From: Couchioplanes caeruleus
GTDB lineage: Bacteria; Actinomycetota; Actinomycetes; Mycobacteriales; Micromonosporaceae
Direction of reading: 5' to 3'
Length of the DNA stretch: 64,000 nucleotides
Assembly (NCBI RefSeq): GCF_023499255.1
Contig: NZ_CP092183.1
Coordinates: 4,522,501-4,586,500, forward strand
How positions within the stretch are numbered: the stretch's first letter is position 1; each line of letters starts with the position of its first letter. The notes under the pieces were generated by a model. It ran no database searches, was not told where the DNA came from, and saw only the letters and a list, made by a program, of their open reading frames with translations. The position numbers were made by a program, and so were the translations under genes. Shown here piece by piece: positions 45,420 through 55,785 of the stretch.

Positions 45420-46642
45420 CACGTCACCGGCAGTTCGGCGAGGCCGTACACGATGGACATGTCTCTTTTCGGCAGGGCGGCGGGGTCGGCGGCGAGGGCG
45501 AGGCCGGGCAGGCGCCGGGCCAGGCGGGTCAGGGCGATGCGCAGCTCGGCGCGGGCCAGGGGCTGCCCGATGCACTGGTGCACGCCGAAGCCGAACGCGA
45601 GGTGCTGGTGCGCCTGCCGGTACGGGTCGAACTCGTCGGCGTCGTCGAACACCTCGGCGTCGCGGTTGGCCAGCGACAGCAGGGCGGTGGCGGGTTCGCC
45701 GGCGCGGATCAGCCGGCCGCCGATCTGCACGTCGCGGATCGCCTGGCGGGGCAGTCCGGTCCGGATGATGGTGAGGTAGCGCAGCAGCTCCTCGACGAGG
45801 GTGTCGGCGTCGGCGTCGGTGCCCTCGCGCAGCCGCTGCCACACGGCGGGGCGTTGCAGCAGCAGGAGCACGCTGAGCCCGATCATGTTGGCGGTGGTCT
45901 CGTGCCCGGCGATGAGCAGCAGCAGCGCCATGCCGATGAGCTCGCCGATCTCGAGCTCGCCGGTGCGGATCCGGTCGCTGACGAGCCGGCCGAGCAGGTC
46001 GTCGCCGGGCCGGCCGCTGGTGCGCTTGGTCTCGATGAGCCCGCCCAGGTACGCGCGCAGGCTCGTCGCGGCGTCGCGCACGGCGAGCGGGTCGGCGCCC
46101 TGGTCCAGCATGACGGCGCTGCGCTGCTGGAAGAACGCGTGGTCGGCGTAGGGCACGCCGAGCAGGTGGCAGATGACCAGCGACGGCACGGGCAGCGCGA
46201 ACGTGGCGACGAGGTCGGCCGGAGCTCCGGCGCCGTCGAGGGCGTCCAGGGCGCCGTCGACGACGTCGGCGATGAGTGGCTCGATCCGCCGGACGTTCTT
46301 GATCATGAATTCGGCGGTGAGCATGCGCCGCAGCCGCAGGTGTTCCTCGCCGTCCATGCGGATGAAGCCGCCGCGGCGGTTCTGCGGGGTGGCCGGTGGC
46401 GGGGTGCGCAGCAGCGGGAACCCGGGGCGGGTCATGTCGGCGCTGAACGCGTCGGAGCGCAGCATCTGCTTGACGTCGGCGTGCCGGGTGACCAGCCAGG
46501 TCCAGCCGCCGGTGGGCAGCCGTACCCGGGTCACGGGCCCGTCGAGGTGGCGCCGGTCGGCCGTCGTCACCGGGGTGAACGGGTCCTCGTCGGGGCTGCG
46601 GAACGGGAACAGCGGGAGGCGGTCGGTCAGCACGTCGGCCAC
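45416..46642 (-). CDS. cytochrome P450 (CYP105/107-like)
   Basis: 408 aa from GTG 46642 (AGGAG site 7 bp upstream; a TTG at 46681 is less likely). I-helix ALLLLIAGHETTANM, K-helix ELLRYLTIIRTGLPR (ExxR), heme loop HLAFGFGVHQCIGQPLARAEL with axial Cys. A monooxygenase; no polyketide or terpene genes are adjacent, so substrate is unknown. Paired with the ferredoxin. Confidence 0.94.
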   Translation of the reverse strand: MADVLTDRLPLFPFRSPDEDPFTPVTTADRRHLDGPVTRVRLPTGGWTWLVTRHADVKQMLRSDAFSADMTRPGFPLLRTPPPATPQNRRGGFIRMDGEEHLRLRRMLTAEFMIKNVRRIEPLIADVVDGALDALDGAGAPADLVATFALPVPSLVICHLLGVPYADHAFFQQRSAVMLDQGADPLAVRDAATSLRAYLGGLIETKRTSGRPGDDLLGRLVSDRIRTGELEIGELIGMALLLLIAGHETTANMIGLSVLLLLQRPAVWQRLREGTDADADTLVEELLRYLTIIRTGLPRQAIRDVQIGGRLIRAGEPATALLSLANRDAEVFDDADEFDPYRQAHQHLAFGFGVHQCIGQPLARAELRIALTRLARRLPGLALAADPAALPKRDMSIVYGLAELPVTW

Positions 46643-46743
46643 GGCGGCGCTCCTGACATTGCGGGGAGTACTGGTTCGCAAGCGCTACGTTAACGCCGGA
46701 TCGGGCATAGGACAACGAATGTCGATGAATCTCCTCGCCCGCG

Positions 46744-47682
46744 TCACCCGCGCCGCGCGTGGCCCCGGATCACGAGGATGTGCCACAGGTACTTCAGCAG
46801 TTGCAGGACCGTGGCATGGTCGCCGAACTCGGCGAAGTCGCCCGTGCGGTGGCTGGCCGCGCCGATCACGGCGGCGTCGATGAGGCCGGGGCCCAGGGCG
46901 CGGGCCAGCCGCCCGGCGTCGGGGCCGCGCAGCTGGGCGCCGAACTCGCCGGCGTCCAGCACGAAACCGGGATGCCACTGCAGCGGGGCGATCGCGGCCA
47001 GGTGCGCGGCGGTGGGCGTACCGGCGAACGCGGGATCGCACACGACCGCCTCGACGTCGGTGCTCAGGTCGACCCCGCCGTGGACCTGCGCCTCGACGTA
47101 GTCGTCGAGGGTGCGGCCCGGCTGGTCGCGCGGTGCGGTGAGCGCGGCGATCCACTCCGGCGCCGCGGCGGCGTTCACGCCCAGCGCCTGCCCGGTGCGC
47201 TCGACCTGCTCCAGCAGCGCCGCCCAGATCCCGCCGAACGCGTCGGCGGTGCCCACGATCTCCGGTTCGGTGACGCTGTCGCCGTGGCTGAACGTGGCCC
47301 GCCCGCTGACCGGCGCCCGCAGCCGCAGGTGGCAGCTGCCGAAGCGCGGCGCCGCCCCGTCGGGGTGCCCGGCCAGGTTCAGCGCGCCGTACACGGGCCG
47401 CCCGGCGCTGAGCTCGCTGGGGTACGCGCCGGCGAACATGCGCTGCTCCCACCGGTCCCGGTCGCCGCCCGGGTACGCGGTGAGCCCGCCGTTGGAGATC
47501 CGCGTCTCGAACTGGCTGCGGTAGACGCCCTCGGCGGCCAGGTGCTCGGCGACCGTACGCCCGTCGCCGAGCAGCCGGTCCGGGTGGAAGTTGATCGTGA
47601 TCCTGGCCGCCGGCACGGGCAGCCGGCCGGCGGCGCCGAGCGCGCGCACGTGCGCCACCGCCCGCGCCGCCCGCGGGGTCAT
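46744..47682 (-). CDS. DUF3626 protein
   Basis: 312 aa, ATG 47682 overlapping the uppP stop (ATGA). Conserved blocks: ARITINFHPDRLLGDGRTVAEHLAAEGVYRSQFETRISNGGLTAYPGGDRDRWEQRMF, YGALNLAGHPDGAAPRFGSCHLRLR, ATFSHGDSV, YVEAQVHGGVDL. These are the DUF3626 signature; function unknown, though the His/Asp pattern suggests a toxin- or transferase-like fold. Linked here with uppP by coupled translation. Confidence 0.88.
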   Translation of the reverse strand: MTPRAARAVAHVRALGAAGRLPVPAARITINFHPDRLLGDGRTVAEHLAAEGVYRSQFETRISNGGLTAYPGGDRDRWEQRMFAGAYPSELSAGRPVYGALNLAGHPDGAAPRFGSCHLRLRAPVSGRATFSHGDSVTEPEIVGTADAFGGIWAALLEQVERTGQALGVNAAAAPEWIAALTAPRDQPGRTLDDYVEAQVHGGVDLSTDVEAVVCDPAFAGTPTAAHLAAIAPLQWHPGFVLDAGEFGAQLRGPDAGRLARALGPGLIDAAVIGAASHRTGDFAEFGDHATVLQLLKYLWHILVIRGHARRG

Positions 47683-48524
47683 TTCGCGTCGATGGCGCCG
47701 GTCGCGAGCAGCACCATCAGCAGCGCACCCAGCACCAGCCGGTAGCCGATGAAGATCGAGTACGAGTGCCGGGCGATGAACTTCAGCAGCCACGACACCG
47801 CGAACCAGCCGACGATGAAGCTGACCACCGTCGCCGTGATCGTGGCCGGCCAGCCCACGCCGCCGTTGGCGGTGGAGATGCCGTCGTACTCCTGGGCGGT
47901 CTGCAGCACGGTCGCGCCCAGCAGCGCCGGGATGCTCAGGAAGAACGACAACTTCGTCACGGTCACCCGATCGAGGTCGCGCAGCAGGCCCGCGGTCATC
48001 GTCGCGCCCGAGCGGGACACGCCGGGGATCAGCGCCAGGCACTGCACCGTACCGATGATCAGGGTGTCCTTCCAGGTGACGTCCTCCTGGTGGCGCACCT
48101 GGGTGGCGGCGTGGTCGGCGAACCACATCACGCCGCTGTAGAGGATCAGCGCGCCGGCGACGAACCACAGGCTGCGCAGCGTGGTCTCGATGGTGTCCTG
48201 GAACAGCAGCCCGATGATGCCGATGGGGATCGAGCCGAGGATGACCGCCCAGCCGAACCGGTAGTCGGCGTTGCCGCGCTGCTCGCTGCTGAACACCCCG
48301 CGCAGCCACGCCGCGATGATCCGGATCAGGTCGTGGCGCAGGAAGATCACCGTGGCCAGCACCGCGCCGGACTGGATGATCGCCGTGAACGCCGTGATGT
48401 CCGGCGCGTCGATCCGGTAGCCGAGCAGCTTCTCCAGGATGGTCAGGTGGCCCGTGCTGGAGATGGGCAGGAACTCGGTGAAGCCCTCCACCGCGCCCAG
48501 CAGCACCGCTTCGATGATGTTCAA
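47679..48524 (-). CDS. uppP: undecaprenyl-diphosphatase (bacitracin resistance)
   Basis: 281 aa, eight to ten helices. Catalytic motifs EGFTEFLPISSTGH (E-x-x-x-E) and PGVSRSGATMTAG (PGxSRSG). Recycles the lipid carrier for peptidoglycan and other envelope polymers. First gene of an operon with the DUF3626 gene. Confidence 0.95.
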   Translation of the reverse strand: MNIIEAVLLGAVEGFTEFLPISSTGHLTILEKLLGYRIDAPDITAFTAIIQSGAVLATVIFLRHDLIRIIAAWLRGVFSSEQRGNADYRFGWAVILGSIPIGIIGLLFQDTIETTLRSLWFVAGALILYSGVMWFADHAATQVRHQEDVTWKDTLIIGTVQCLALIPGVSRSGATMTAGLLRDLDRVTVTKLSFFLSIPALLGATVLQTAQEYDGISTANGGVGWPATITATVVSFIVGWFAVSWLLKFIARHSYSIFIGYRLVLGALLMVLLATGAIDAK

Positions 48525-48578
48525 CCCAACCCCGTCTCGAGATCGACAGCCCGACCGCGGTCGAGGATAGGGGGTCGC

Positions 48579-49556
48579 TCAGGCGCCGCTGCGACGGACC
48601 CGCGCCGCCGCGATCGTGTACGCCGGGTCACGGTCGAGGTTGTGCCGGTCCCGGTCGTAGCGGCGGGTGGTCCGCGGATCGGCGTGACCCATCGCGTCCT
48701 GCACGTCCTCCAGGGGCACCCCCTCGGCGCGGGCCGTGGTGGCGAACGCGTGCCGCAGCGAGTGCGGCGACAACCGCGCCCAGCCCGGCACGCCGGCCTC
48801 CCGCGCCAGGCGCCGCACGAGCCGGAACACCGCGTGCCGGTCCAGCCGCGCCCCGGACGCGGTGACCAGCAGCGGCCCGTCGAGGCGGTCCGCGGTGGTG
48901 CCCTCCGCGGCCGCGCGCTGCGCCAGGTACGCGTCCAGGGTGGCCGCCGCGTACGGGGTCAGCGCCCGCCGCCGCGGCTTGCCGCCCTTGCCGACGAACC
49001 GCACGCTGCGGTGCCCGCGTTCCACCCCCACGTCGGCCACGTCGAGGCCCACCAGCTCACCCACGCGCAGCCCCAGGTCGGCCAGCAACGCGATCGCCGC
49101 GTGGTTACGGGCCGCCGCCGCGCCCGTACCGGCCTGCGCGGCGGCCAGCACCGCGTCGACCTCCTCCGGGGTCAGCCCGACGGTGGCCGAGTGGTCGCGG
49201 GACACGGGCGGCCGGTCCGCCCCGGCCACCGGGTTCGCGTCCACCGCACGCAGCTTGACGAGGAAGTCGTACCAGCTGGACAGCCCGGACAGCTTGCGCG
49301 CCACCGTCGCCGGGGCCAGCTCGGCCGCCTCCAGGCCGCGCGCGTACGCGTTGACGTCCAGGAAGGACGCCCGCAACGGGTCCACGTCCCGCCCGGCGCA
49401 CCACACCAGCCACGCCGCCACGTCCCGCCGGTACGCGTCACGGGTGTGCTCGGACAGCCGCCGGTTCTGCAGCCACGCCTCGGTGACCTGCTCGGCGCTG
49501 CCGCCGACCGCGACCGTGCCGCCGCTCTGCCGGGGTACCAGGGACATGCCCACCAT
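48579..49556 (-). CDS. tyrosine recombinase/integrase, XerD-like
   Basis: 325 aa from ATG 49556 (49547 also possible); stop of the ABC-F gene is 5 bp upstream. N-terminal SAM-like domain (LSEHTRDAYRRDVAAWLVWC), catalytic Arg in DLGLRVGELVGL, Lys in VGKGGKPRRRAL, LSPHSLRHAFATTA, GHADPRTTRRYDRDRHNLDRDP with the Tyr. The RRYDRDR ending is typical of the chromosomal XerD paralogs often found in Actinobacteria. No attachment site or excisionase nearby. It is a second recombinase besides the one at dif. Confidence 0.9.
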   Translation of the reverse strand: MVGMSLVPRQSGGTVAVGGSAEQVTEAWLQNRRLSEHTRDAYRRDVAAWLVWCAGRDVDPLRASFLDVNAYARGLEAAELAPATVARKLSGLSSWYDFLVKLRAVDANPVAGADRPPVSRDHSATVGLTPEEVDAVLAAAQAGTGAAAARNHAAIALLADLGLRVGELVGLDVADVGVERGHRSVRFVGKGGKPRRRALTPYAAATLDAYLAQRAAAEGTTADRLDGPLLVTASGARLDRHAVFRLVRRLAREAGVPGWARLSPHSLRHAFATTARAEGVPLEDVQDAMGHADPRTTRRYDRDRHNLDRDPAYTIAAARVRRSGA

Positions 49557-49560
49557 GATC

Positions 49561-51153
<1,593 letters not shown>

Positions 51154-51372
51154 GGAGACCTCCGCGAGAATGCAGACACCGACATGGGGTACGGCGACCC
51201 GCGCGCTCGCGGACGATCAGCGGCGCTGGACGGGTCGGGTCGGTATCACACGGAAGCGTCGGCTCCTTCGCGCTGTCGGCGGTGCTCGTCCGCCACCCTG
51301 CCCGGACCGCGCCCGGGCCGCAACCGCTTTTCCGATACTACGACTGACGTTATATTCAGTTCGCCGTACGGT

Positions 51373-51609
51373 CTGGGCACGCAAGAGCCCACCTTCCTCA
51401 TCCTCACCGCGCTGGCCGCCCAGCCCCTGCACGGCTACGGCGTCATCCGGTCGGTCTCCGAGCTGTCCCACGGCGAGGTCAATAGCGGCGCGGGGGCGCT
51501 CGCCGCGCAAGCCGAGCGGCTGCGCCGCAACGCCGCCACCGCCGAGACCGAGCTGGACCGCCGCGGCGGCATCGTGCCCGGCCTGTCCTTCACGGCGGGC
51601 GCCGCATGA
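51373..51609 (+). pseudogene. PadR-family regulator with missing HTH core and no start codon
   Basis: Reads GTQEPTFLILTALAAQPLHGYGVIRSVSELSHGEV, a standard PadR start, and then jumps to LAAQAERLRRNAATAETELDRRGG, the C-terminal helix. The intervening recognition helix and wing (usually LRAGTLYAALDRL, then the YYELT region) is absent, about 38 residues by family memory. No ATG, GTG or TTG begins the frame near the usual place; only CTG 51373 is left. Its stop overlaps the ATG of the next gene. Confidence 0.65.
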
Positions 51610-52073
51610 CCACCACCGAATGGCCCACGGCCGACCCCCGCCTCGAACGGGCCTACCACCGGCTGCTGCGCACCTACCCCCGCCGGTTCCGCGCCCAGCA
51701 CGGCGCCGAACTCGTCACCACCCTGCTCGAGATGGCCGCACCCGGGCAGCGCCGGCCCACCCCCGCCGACGCGCTGCACCTGCTCGCCGGCGGGGGTGGG
51801 CCACCGCTTCCGGCTGCCCGCACCGCCACCGCGCTGACCGCCCTCACACTGCCCACCATCGCCCTGTACGGCAACGTCATGCGCGCCTTCCGCCACGCCG
51901 GCGGCGACGACGTCGCGTTCACCGTGCACAGCGCGTAAAACCCCGGCCCCTACTAGCCGTTCGGACCGCCATGGCAGATCCTCGCCTACACCATCGGCGG
52001 GCTGCTGCTCACCGCCCTGGCGGCCACCGTCGCCCGCCCCGGACCCACACCCCGGCCCGCCATCGCCCCCTAG
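51606..52073 (+). pseudogene. remnant of the PadR-linked membrane protein
   Basis: Begins intact (LERAYHRLLRTYPRRFRAQHGAELVTTLLEMAAPG) but after LHLLAGG the frame shifts: the expected HRFRLP block is in another frame, and the current frame ends at 51938. A WQILAYTIGGLLLTALAATVARP membrane segment, likely the C-terminus of the same protein, follows in a third position to a TAG at 52073. Together with the PadR remnant this was a regulator/membrane-protein pair. Confidence 0.6.
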
Positions 52074-52077
52074 AGAC

Positions 52078-52117
52078 GCGACAGGCCGCCACCGGGATCA
52101 CGGTAGCGGCCTGTCGC
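52078..52117. terminator. strong hairpin terminator between pseudogene and fliA
   Basis: Perfect 12-bp arms GCGACAGGCCGC and GCGGCCTGTCGC with a 16-nt loop, between convergent transcription units. Confidence 0.75.
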
Positions 52118-52131
52118 ATCGCTCCTACGGC

Positions 52132-52998
52132 TCAGGCGGCGTACGCCATCGCCTTGTTCACACCGTTCGCGTCGGTCACGGCCAGCCGCGACGCCATCGT
52201 CGACCGGCTCGCGATCTGCGCCGCGTACGCCGCCCGGCGCCGCGCCACACAGCCGTCACCCTTCGCCGCCGCCGTGTCCTGCTGCTCCATGTGCCGGGTC
52301 AGCCCGTCACGCAGCAGCGCCAGCGCCTCCGTCCGCAGCTGCGACACCCGCGACTCGGTCACCCCCAGCTCCGCCGCCACCTCCGACAGCGGCCGCTCCT
52401 GCAGGAACGACGCCTCCACCACGAAGCGCAACCGCTCCGGCAGCACCGACACCGCGTCGTGCAGGTAACCGATGCGCTCACGGTGCAGCAGCATCTCCTC
52501 CGGGTTCAGCGACGCCTCCGTCACCATGTCCTCGGCCGTACCCGCCGCGAAACCCTGCAGCGACAACACCGCCGCGCGCTGCACGTCGTCATCCACCGAC
52601 GCCAGCTCCGAGACACCCACACCCAGCAGCTCCGCCAGCTCCGTCGGGGTCGGCGTACGCCCCAGCCGCGCCGTCAGCTCCTGCCGCGCCACATCGGCAC
52701 GACGCGCCCGCGCCCGCACCGACCGGCTCGCCCAGTCCATCCCGCGCAGCTCGTCCAGCAGCGCACCCCGCACCCGCACCGCCGCGAACCGGCCGAACGG
52801 GATACCGCGCTTCGGGTCGAACGCCTGCGCCGCCGTCACCAGCGCCGCATACCCGGCCGAAGCCAGATCGTCACGGTGCACGTGCGCCGGAACCTTGAAC
52901 AGCATCTCCCGGACCAGGTGCCCCACCAGCGGCATGTTCTCGCGGATCAGGCCCTCCAGCTCACGGCTGACAGTCTTCGGCGCGGTCGCTGCGGACAT
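52132..52998 (-). CDS. FliA/WhiG-type sigma factor
   Basis: 288 aa from ATG 52998. Sigma-28 layout: region 2 (NMPLVGHLVREMLFKVPAHVHRDDLASAGYAALVTAAQAFDPKRGIPFGRFAAVRVRGALLDELRGMDWASRSVR), region 3 (LTARLGRTPTPTELAELLGV) and region 4 (LPERLRFVVEASFLQERPLSEVAAELGVTESRVSQLRTEAL). Such sigma factors drive flagellar or sporulation genes; Actinoplanes makes flagellated spores and has several FliA homologues, one of which this could be. It is a single gene next to the ABC/two-component block. Confidence 0.88.
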   Translation of the reverse strand: MSAATAPKTVSRELEGLIRENMPLVGHLVREMLFKVPAHVHRDDLASAGYAALVTAAQAFDPKRGIPFGRFAAVRVRGALLDELRGMDWASRSVRARARRADVARQELTARLGRTPTPTELAELLGVGVSELASVDDDVQRAAVLSLQGFAAGTAEDMVTEASLNPEEMLLHRERIGYLHDAVSVLPERLRFVVEASFLQERPLSEVAAELGVTESRVSQLRTEALALLRDGLTRHMEQQDTAAAKGDGCVARRRAAYAAQIASRSTMASRLAVTDANGVNKAMAYAA

Positions 52999-53123
52999 CG
53001 TGTGTTCCCCCTCGTATCCCGTCTCCCGGTGACGGCTCACCGGCTGACAGGGGGAACTTTTCGTGTCTCAGGGTGCAACCAACGGTCACCGACGGTTGCT
53101 GATCGGTTGTAGCCGCAAAAACG

Positions 53124-53831
53124 CTAAAGTGTCAGCAGCCACCCGTTGTCCCGCGCCAGGCGCACCGCCTCAGCCCGCGTACGGGCACCCGTCTTACCGA
53201 TCGCCGACGACAGGTGATTACGCACCGTCCCCTCCGAAAGATGCAGCTCACGAGCGATGTCCGCGACCGTGCCGCCGTCCCGCGCCGACCGCAGCACCTG
53301 CGTCTCGCGCTCCGTCAACGGTGAATCCCCCTGCGCCAGCGACTGCGCCGCCAACCCCGGATCCACCACCCGCAACCCCTCATGCACCCGGCGCACCGCA
53401 TCCGCCAACTGCCGCGCCGGCGTGTCCTTCACGACGAACCCACTCGCCCCCGCCGCCATCGCCTGCCGCAGATACCCGGCCCGCCCGAACGTCGTCACCA
53501 TCAACACCCGGCACCCCGGCACCACCCGGTGCAACTCCCGCGCCGCCGCCACCCCGTCCATCCCGGGCATCTCCACATCCAGCAACGCCACATCCACCGC
53601 ATGCGCCCGGACCGCCGCCACCACCTCGTCGCCGCGGCCCACCTCCGCCACCACGCTCAGATCCGGCTCCAGATCCAGCAACGCCGCCATCGCACCACGC
53701 ACCAGCGCCTGATCATCAGCCAGCAGAACCCGGATCACCGAACTCTTCTCACCGGGACGAGGCCGCGCCGGCCCGCCGCCCGCCGACAGCCCGGAGCCCT
53801 CAGGCTCGATGTCAGGTGGCAAAAGGTTCAC
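53124..53831 (-). CDS. NarL/LuxR-type response regulator
   Basis: 235 aa if ATG 53831 (overlapping the kinase stop as ATGA) is used; GTG 53738 would drop a 31-residue tail. Receiver from about residue 33: VIRVLLADDQ, phospho-Asp in VDVALLDVEMPG, Lys in GFVVKDTP. LuxR HTH LTERETQVLRSARDGGTVADIARELHLSEGTVRNHLSSAIGKTG. Last gene of the ABC-permease-kinase-regulator operon, presumably controlling it. Confidence 0.9.
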   Translation of the reverse strand: MNLLPPDIEPEGSGLSAGGGPARPRPGEKSSVIRVLLADDQALVRGAMAALLDLEPDLSVVAEVGRGDEVVAAVRAHAVDVALLDVEMPGMDGVAAARELHRVVPGCRVLMVTTFGRAGYLRQAMAAGASGFVVKDTPARQLADAVRRVHEGLRVVDPGLAAQSLAQGDSPLTERETQVLRSARDGGTVADIARELHLSEGTVRNHLSSAIGKTGARTRAEAVRLARDNGWLLTL

Positions 53832-55003
53832 TGCGGCACCTCCACCCGTACCCGGAAACCCGGCCCGTCGGCACGACGCCCCACCACCAGGCGCGCCCCC
53901 GCCGCCTCCGCCCGGCGCCGCAACCCCGCCAGGCCCTGCCCGTCCGGCGCCGCCGGCCCGTCACCCGGCCCGTCATCCACGATCTCCACACTGCCCGGCG
54001 ACAACCGCACCACACACCGGCTCGCCCCGCTGTGCCGCACGACGTTCGTCACCGCCTCCCGGATCGTCCACGCGAACAACTCCCGCACCCGCGTCGGCAC
54101 CTCATCGGCCGCCCCCGGCAACTCCGCCGCCACATGCGCCGCCGCCAACGCCGCCCGCGCCGCCGCGATCTCCCCCGGCAACGAGATCCCCCGCACCCCC
54201 ATCGCCGTCGCCCGCACATCCGACAACGCGTCGCGCGCCAGCACCTCCAGATCCCGCAACTCCCGCCGCGCCCGCTCCACATCCACATCCAGCAACCGCT
54301 GCGCCAACTCCGCCTTCACCGTCACCACCGTCAGCGAATGCCCCAGAATGTCGTGCAGATCCGCCGCGATCCGCGCCCGCTCCTGCTGCACCGCCATCAC
54401 CGCCAGCTCCTCCTGCGCCACCGCCAGCCGCGCCTGCCGCTCCCCCGCCAGCCGCAACCCCCACACCGCCGCCGACCCCAGCAACACACCCAGCCCGTAC
54501 CCGTTGTCCTCCCACCCCGGCACCCGCCACGCCAGCACCTCCGCCGCCACCGCCAACGACGCCGCGAACGGCGCCGCCTGCCCCAACGGCAACGACGCCA
54601 TCGCCGTCGACGCCACATACACCAGACACGTCAGCGCATGGAACCCCGCGCCCGGCACCTGCGCCGCCGTCAACACCAGCAACGCCACCAGGCCCACCCA
54701 CACCCGCGGCGAACCATGCAGCCGCGCCACCCGCGACCCCGCCCGGCTGAACCAGCTCACCATCGCCAGATACAACGCACCGAACCCGGCCAGCGCCGCC
54801 AGCCCCAGATCCCGCTGCCAGTCGTTGCCCCGATCCGTCAGCGCCGACAGGTTCTCGCTGAGATAGAACAGCCACACCGCGGCGAACACCCACCCGAAGC
54901 GCGCCCGCGGACCCCCCAACGCCACCGAAACCCCCGAGCCGCCGGGCCCGCTCCCAGCGGACCCGGCGGCATCAGACTCCCCGGCAGCGTCGCGGCCGCT
55001 CAC
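53828..55003 (-). CDS. NarL/DesK-type membrane sensor histidine kinase
   Basis: 391 aa from GTG 55003 overlapping the permease stop. Five or six N-terminal membrane helices, a coiled coil, then HisKA_3 with phospho-His in RARIAADLHDILGHSLTVV and an HATPase (IREAVTNVVRHSGAS; IVDDGPGDGPAAPDGQGLAGLRRR). No extracellular sensor domain, so it likely senses within the membrane or through the adjacent ABC transporter, as in drug-sensing pairs. Confidence 0.92.
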   Translation of the reverse strand: MSGRDAAGESDAAGSAGSGPGGSGVSVALGGPRARFGWVFAAVWLFYLSENLSALTDRGNDWQRDLGLAALAGFGALYLAMVSWFSRAGSRVARLHGSPRVWVGLVALLVLTAAQVPGAGFHALTCLVYVASTAMASLPLGQAAPFAASLAVAAEVLAWRVPGWEDNGYGLGVLLGSAAVWGLRLAGERQARLAVAQEELAVMAVQQERARIAADLHDILGHSLTVVTVKAELAQRLLDVDVERARRELRDLEVLARDALSDVRATAMGVRGISLPGEIAAARAALAAAHVAAELPGAADEVPTRVRELFAWTIREAVTNVVRHSGASRCVVRLSPGSVEIVDDGPGDGPAAPDGQGLAGLRRRAEAAGARLVVGRRADGPGFRVRVEVPQ

Positions 55004-55785
55004 ACCCGCGCCGTGTCCCGCCGGAACCGCCACACCGCACCCGCCGTGAACACCGTGGTCCACACCAGCACGTTCAACCCCGCCAGCCACAAATTCCCCT
55101 CCCGCACCAGCGGATACCGCGCGAGCTCACCCACCCCGTACACCGGCGTGAACTTCGCCAGCGCCGCGAACGTCGACCCCATCAGATCCAGCGGCACGAA
55201 CAACCCGCCCGCGAACGCCAGCACCGCCAGCACCGGACCCAGGATCTGCATCACGTTCTCACTCGGCAGCAGATACCCCATGAACAGGCCGAACGCCGCG
55301 AACACCAACGCACACAGCCACGCCAGCAGACCGCACTCCACCCACGCCGCCGCCGGCAGCTCCGCCCCCGCGAACGCACCCACCACGAACGCCACCGCCA
55401 CCGACACCGCCCCGATGATCATCGCCAGGACCAGCTTCGCCGCCACGTACGCCACCGGGTGCAACGGCGTCAACCGCAACTGCCGGCTCCACCCCGCGGC
55501 CCGCTCCACCGACACCATCGCCCCACCGCTCGTGGTCGCCAGCATCGCCCCGTACACCGCCATGCTCACCAGCACGAACCCCGTCACGTTCCCGCCGCCC
55601 ACCCGCTCGGTCCGGTACGACTGACTCGTACCGAACAGCAGGAAGAACACCGCCGGCATCACGAACGTGAAGATCACCGTCCGCCGGTTCCGCACCAGCC
55701 GGCGCAACTCCAGCCGGATCATCCCCCACGAGAACCCACCCAGCCGGGGCAGACTCCGCTCCCGCACCACCGCAGCCGCCATCAC
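55000..55785 (-). CDS. ABC-2-type transporter permease
   Basis: 261 aa, six helices. Starts with LELRRLVRNRRTVIFTFVMPAVFFLLFGT (cytoplasmic elbow and first helix) and ends in a basic tail. DrrB/ABC-2 family; with the ATPase in front it forms an exporter. GTG 55785 or ATG 55782 start overlaps the ATPase stop. Confidence 0.92.
   Translation of the reverse strand: MMAAAVVRERSLPRLGGFSWGMIRLELRRLVRNRRTVIFTFVMPAVFFLLFGTSQSYRTERVGGGNVTGFVLVSMAVYGAMLATTSGGAMVSVERAAGWSRQLRLTPLHPVAYVAAKLVLAMIIGAVSVAVAFVVGAFAGAELPAAAWVECGLLAWLCALVFAAFGLFMGYLLPSENVMQILGPVLAVLAFAGGLFVPLDLMGSTFAALAKFTPVYGVGELARYPLVREGNLWLAGLNVLVWTTVFTAGAVWRFRRDTARV

Noticed and set aside
53063..55624. 853-codon His/Pro/Arg-rich plus-strand frame
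   Set aside because: Antisense of the response regulator, kinase and permease.
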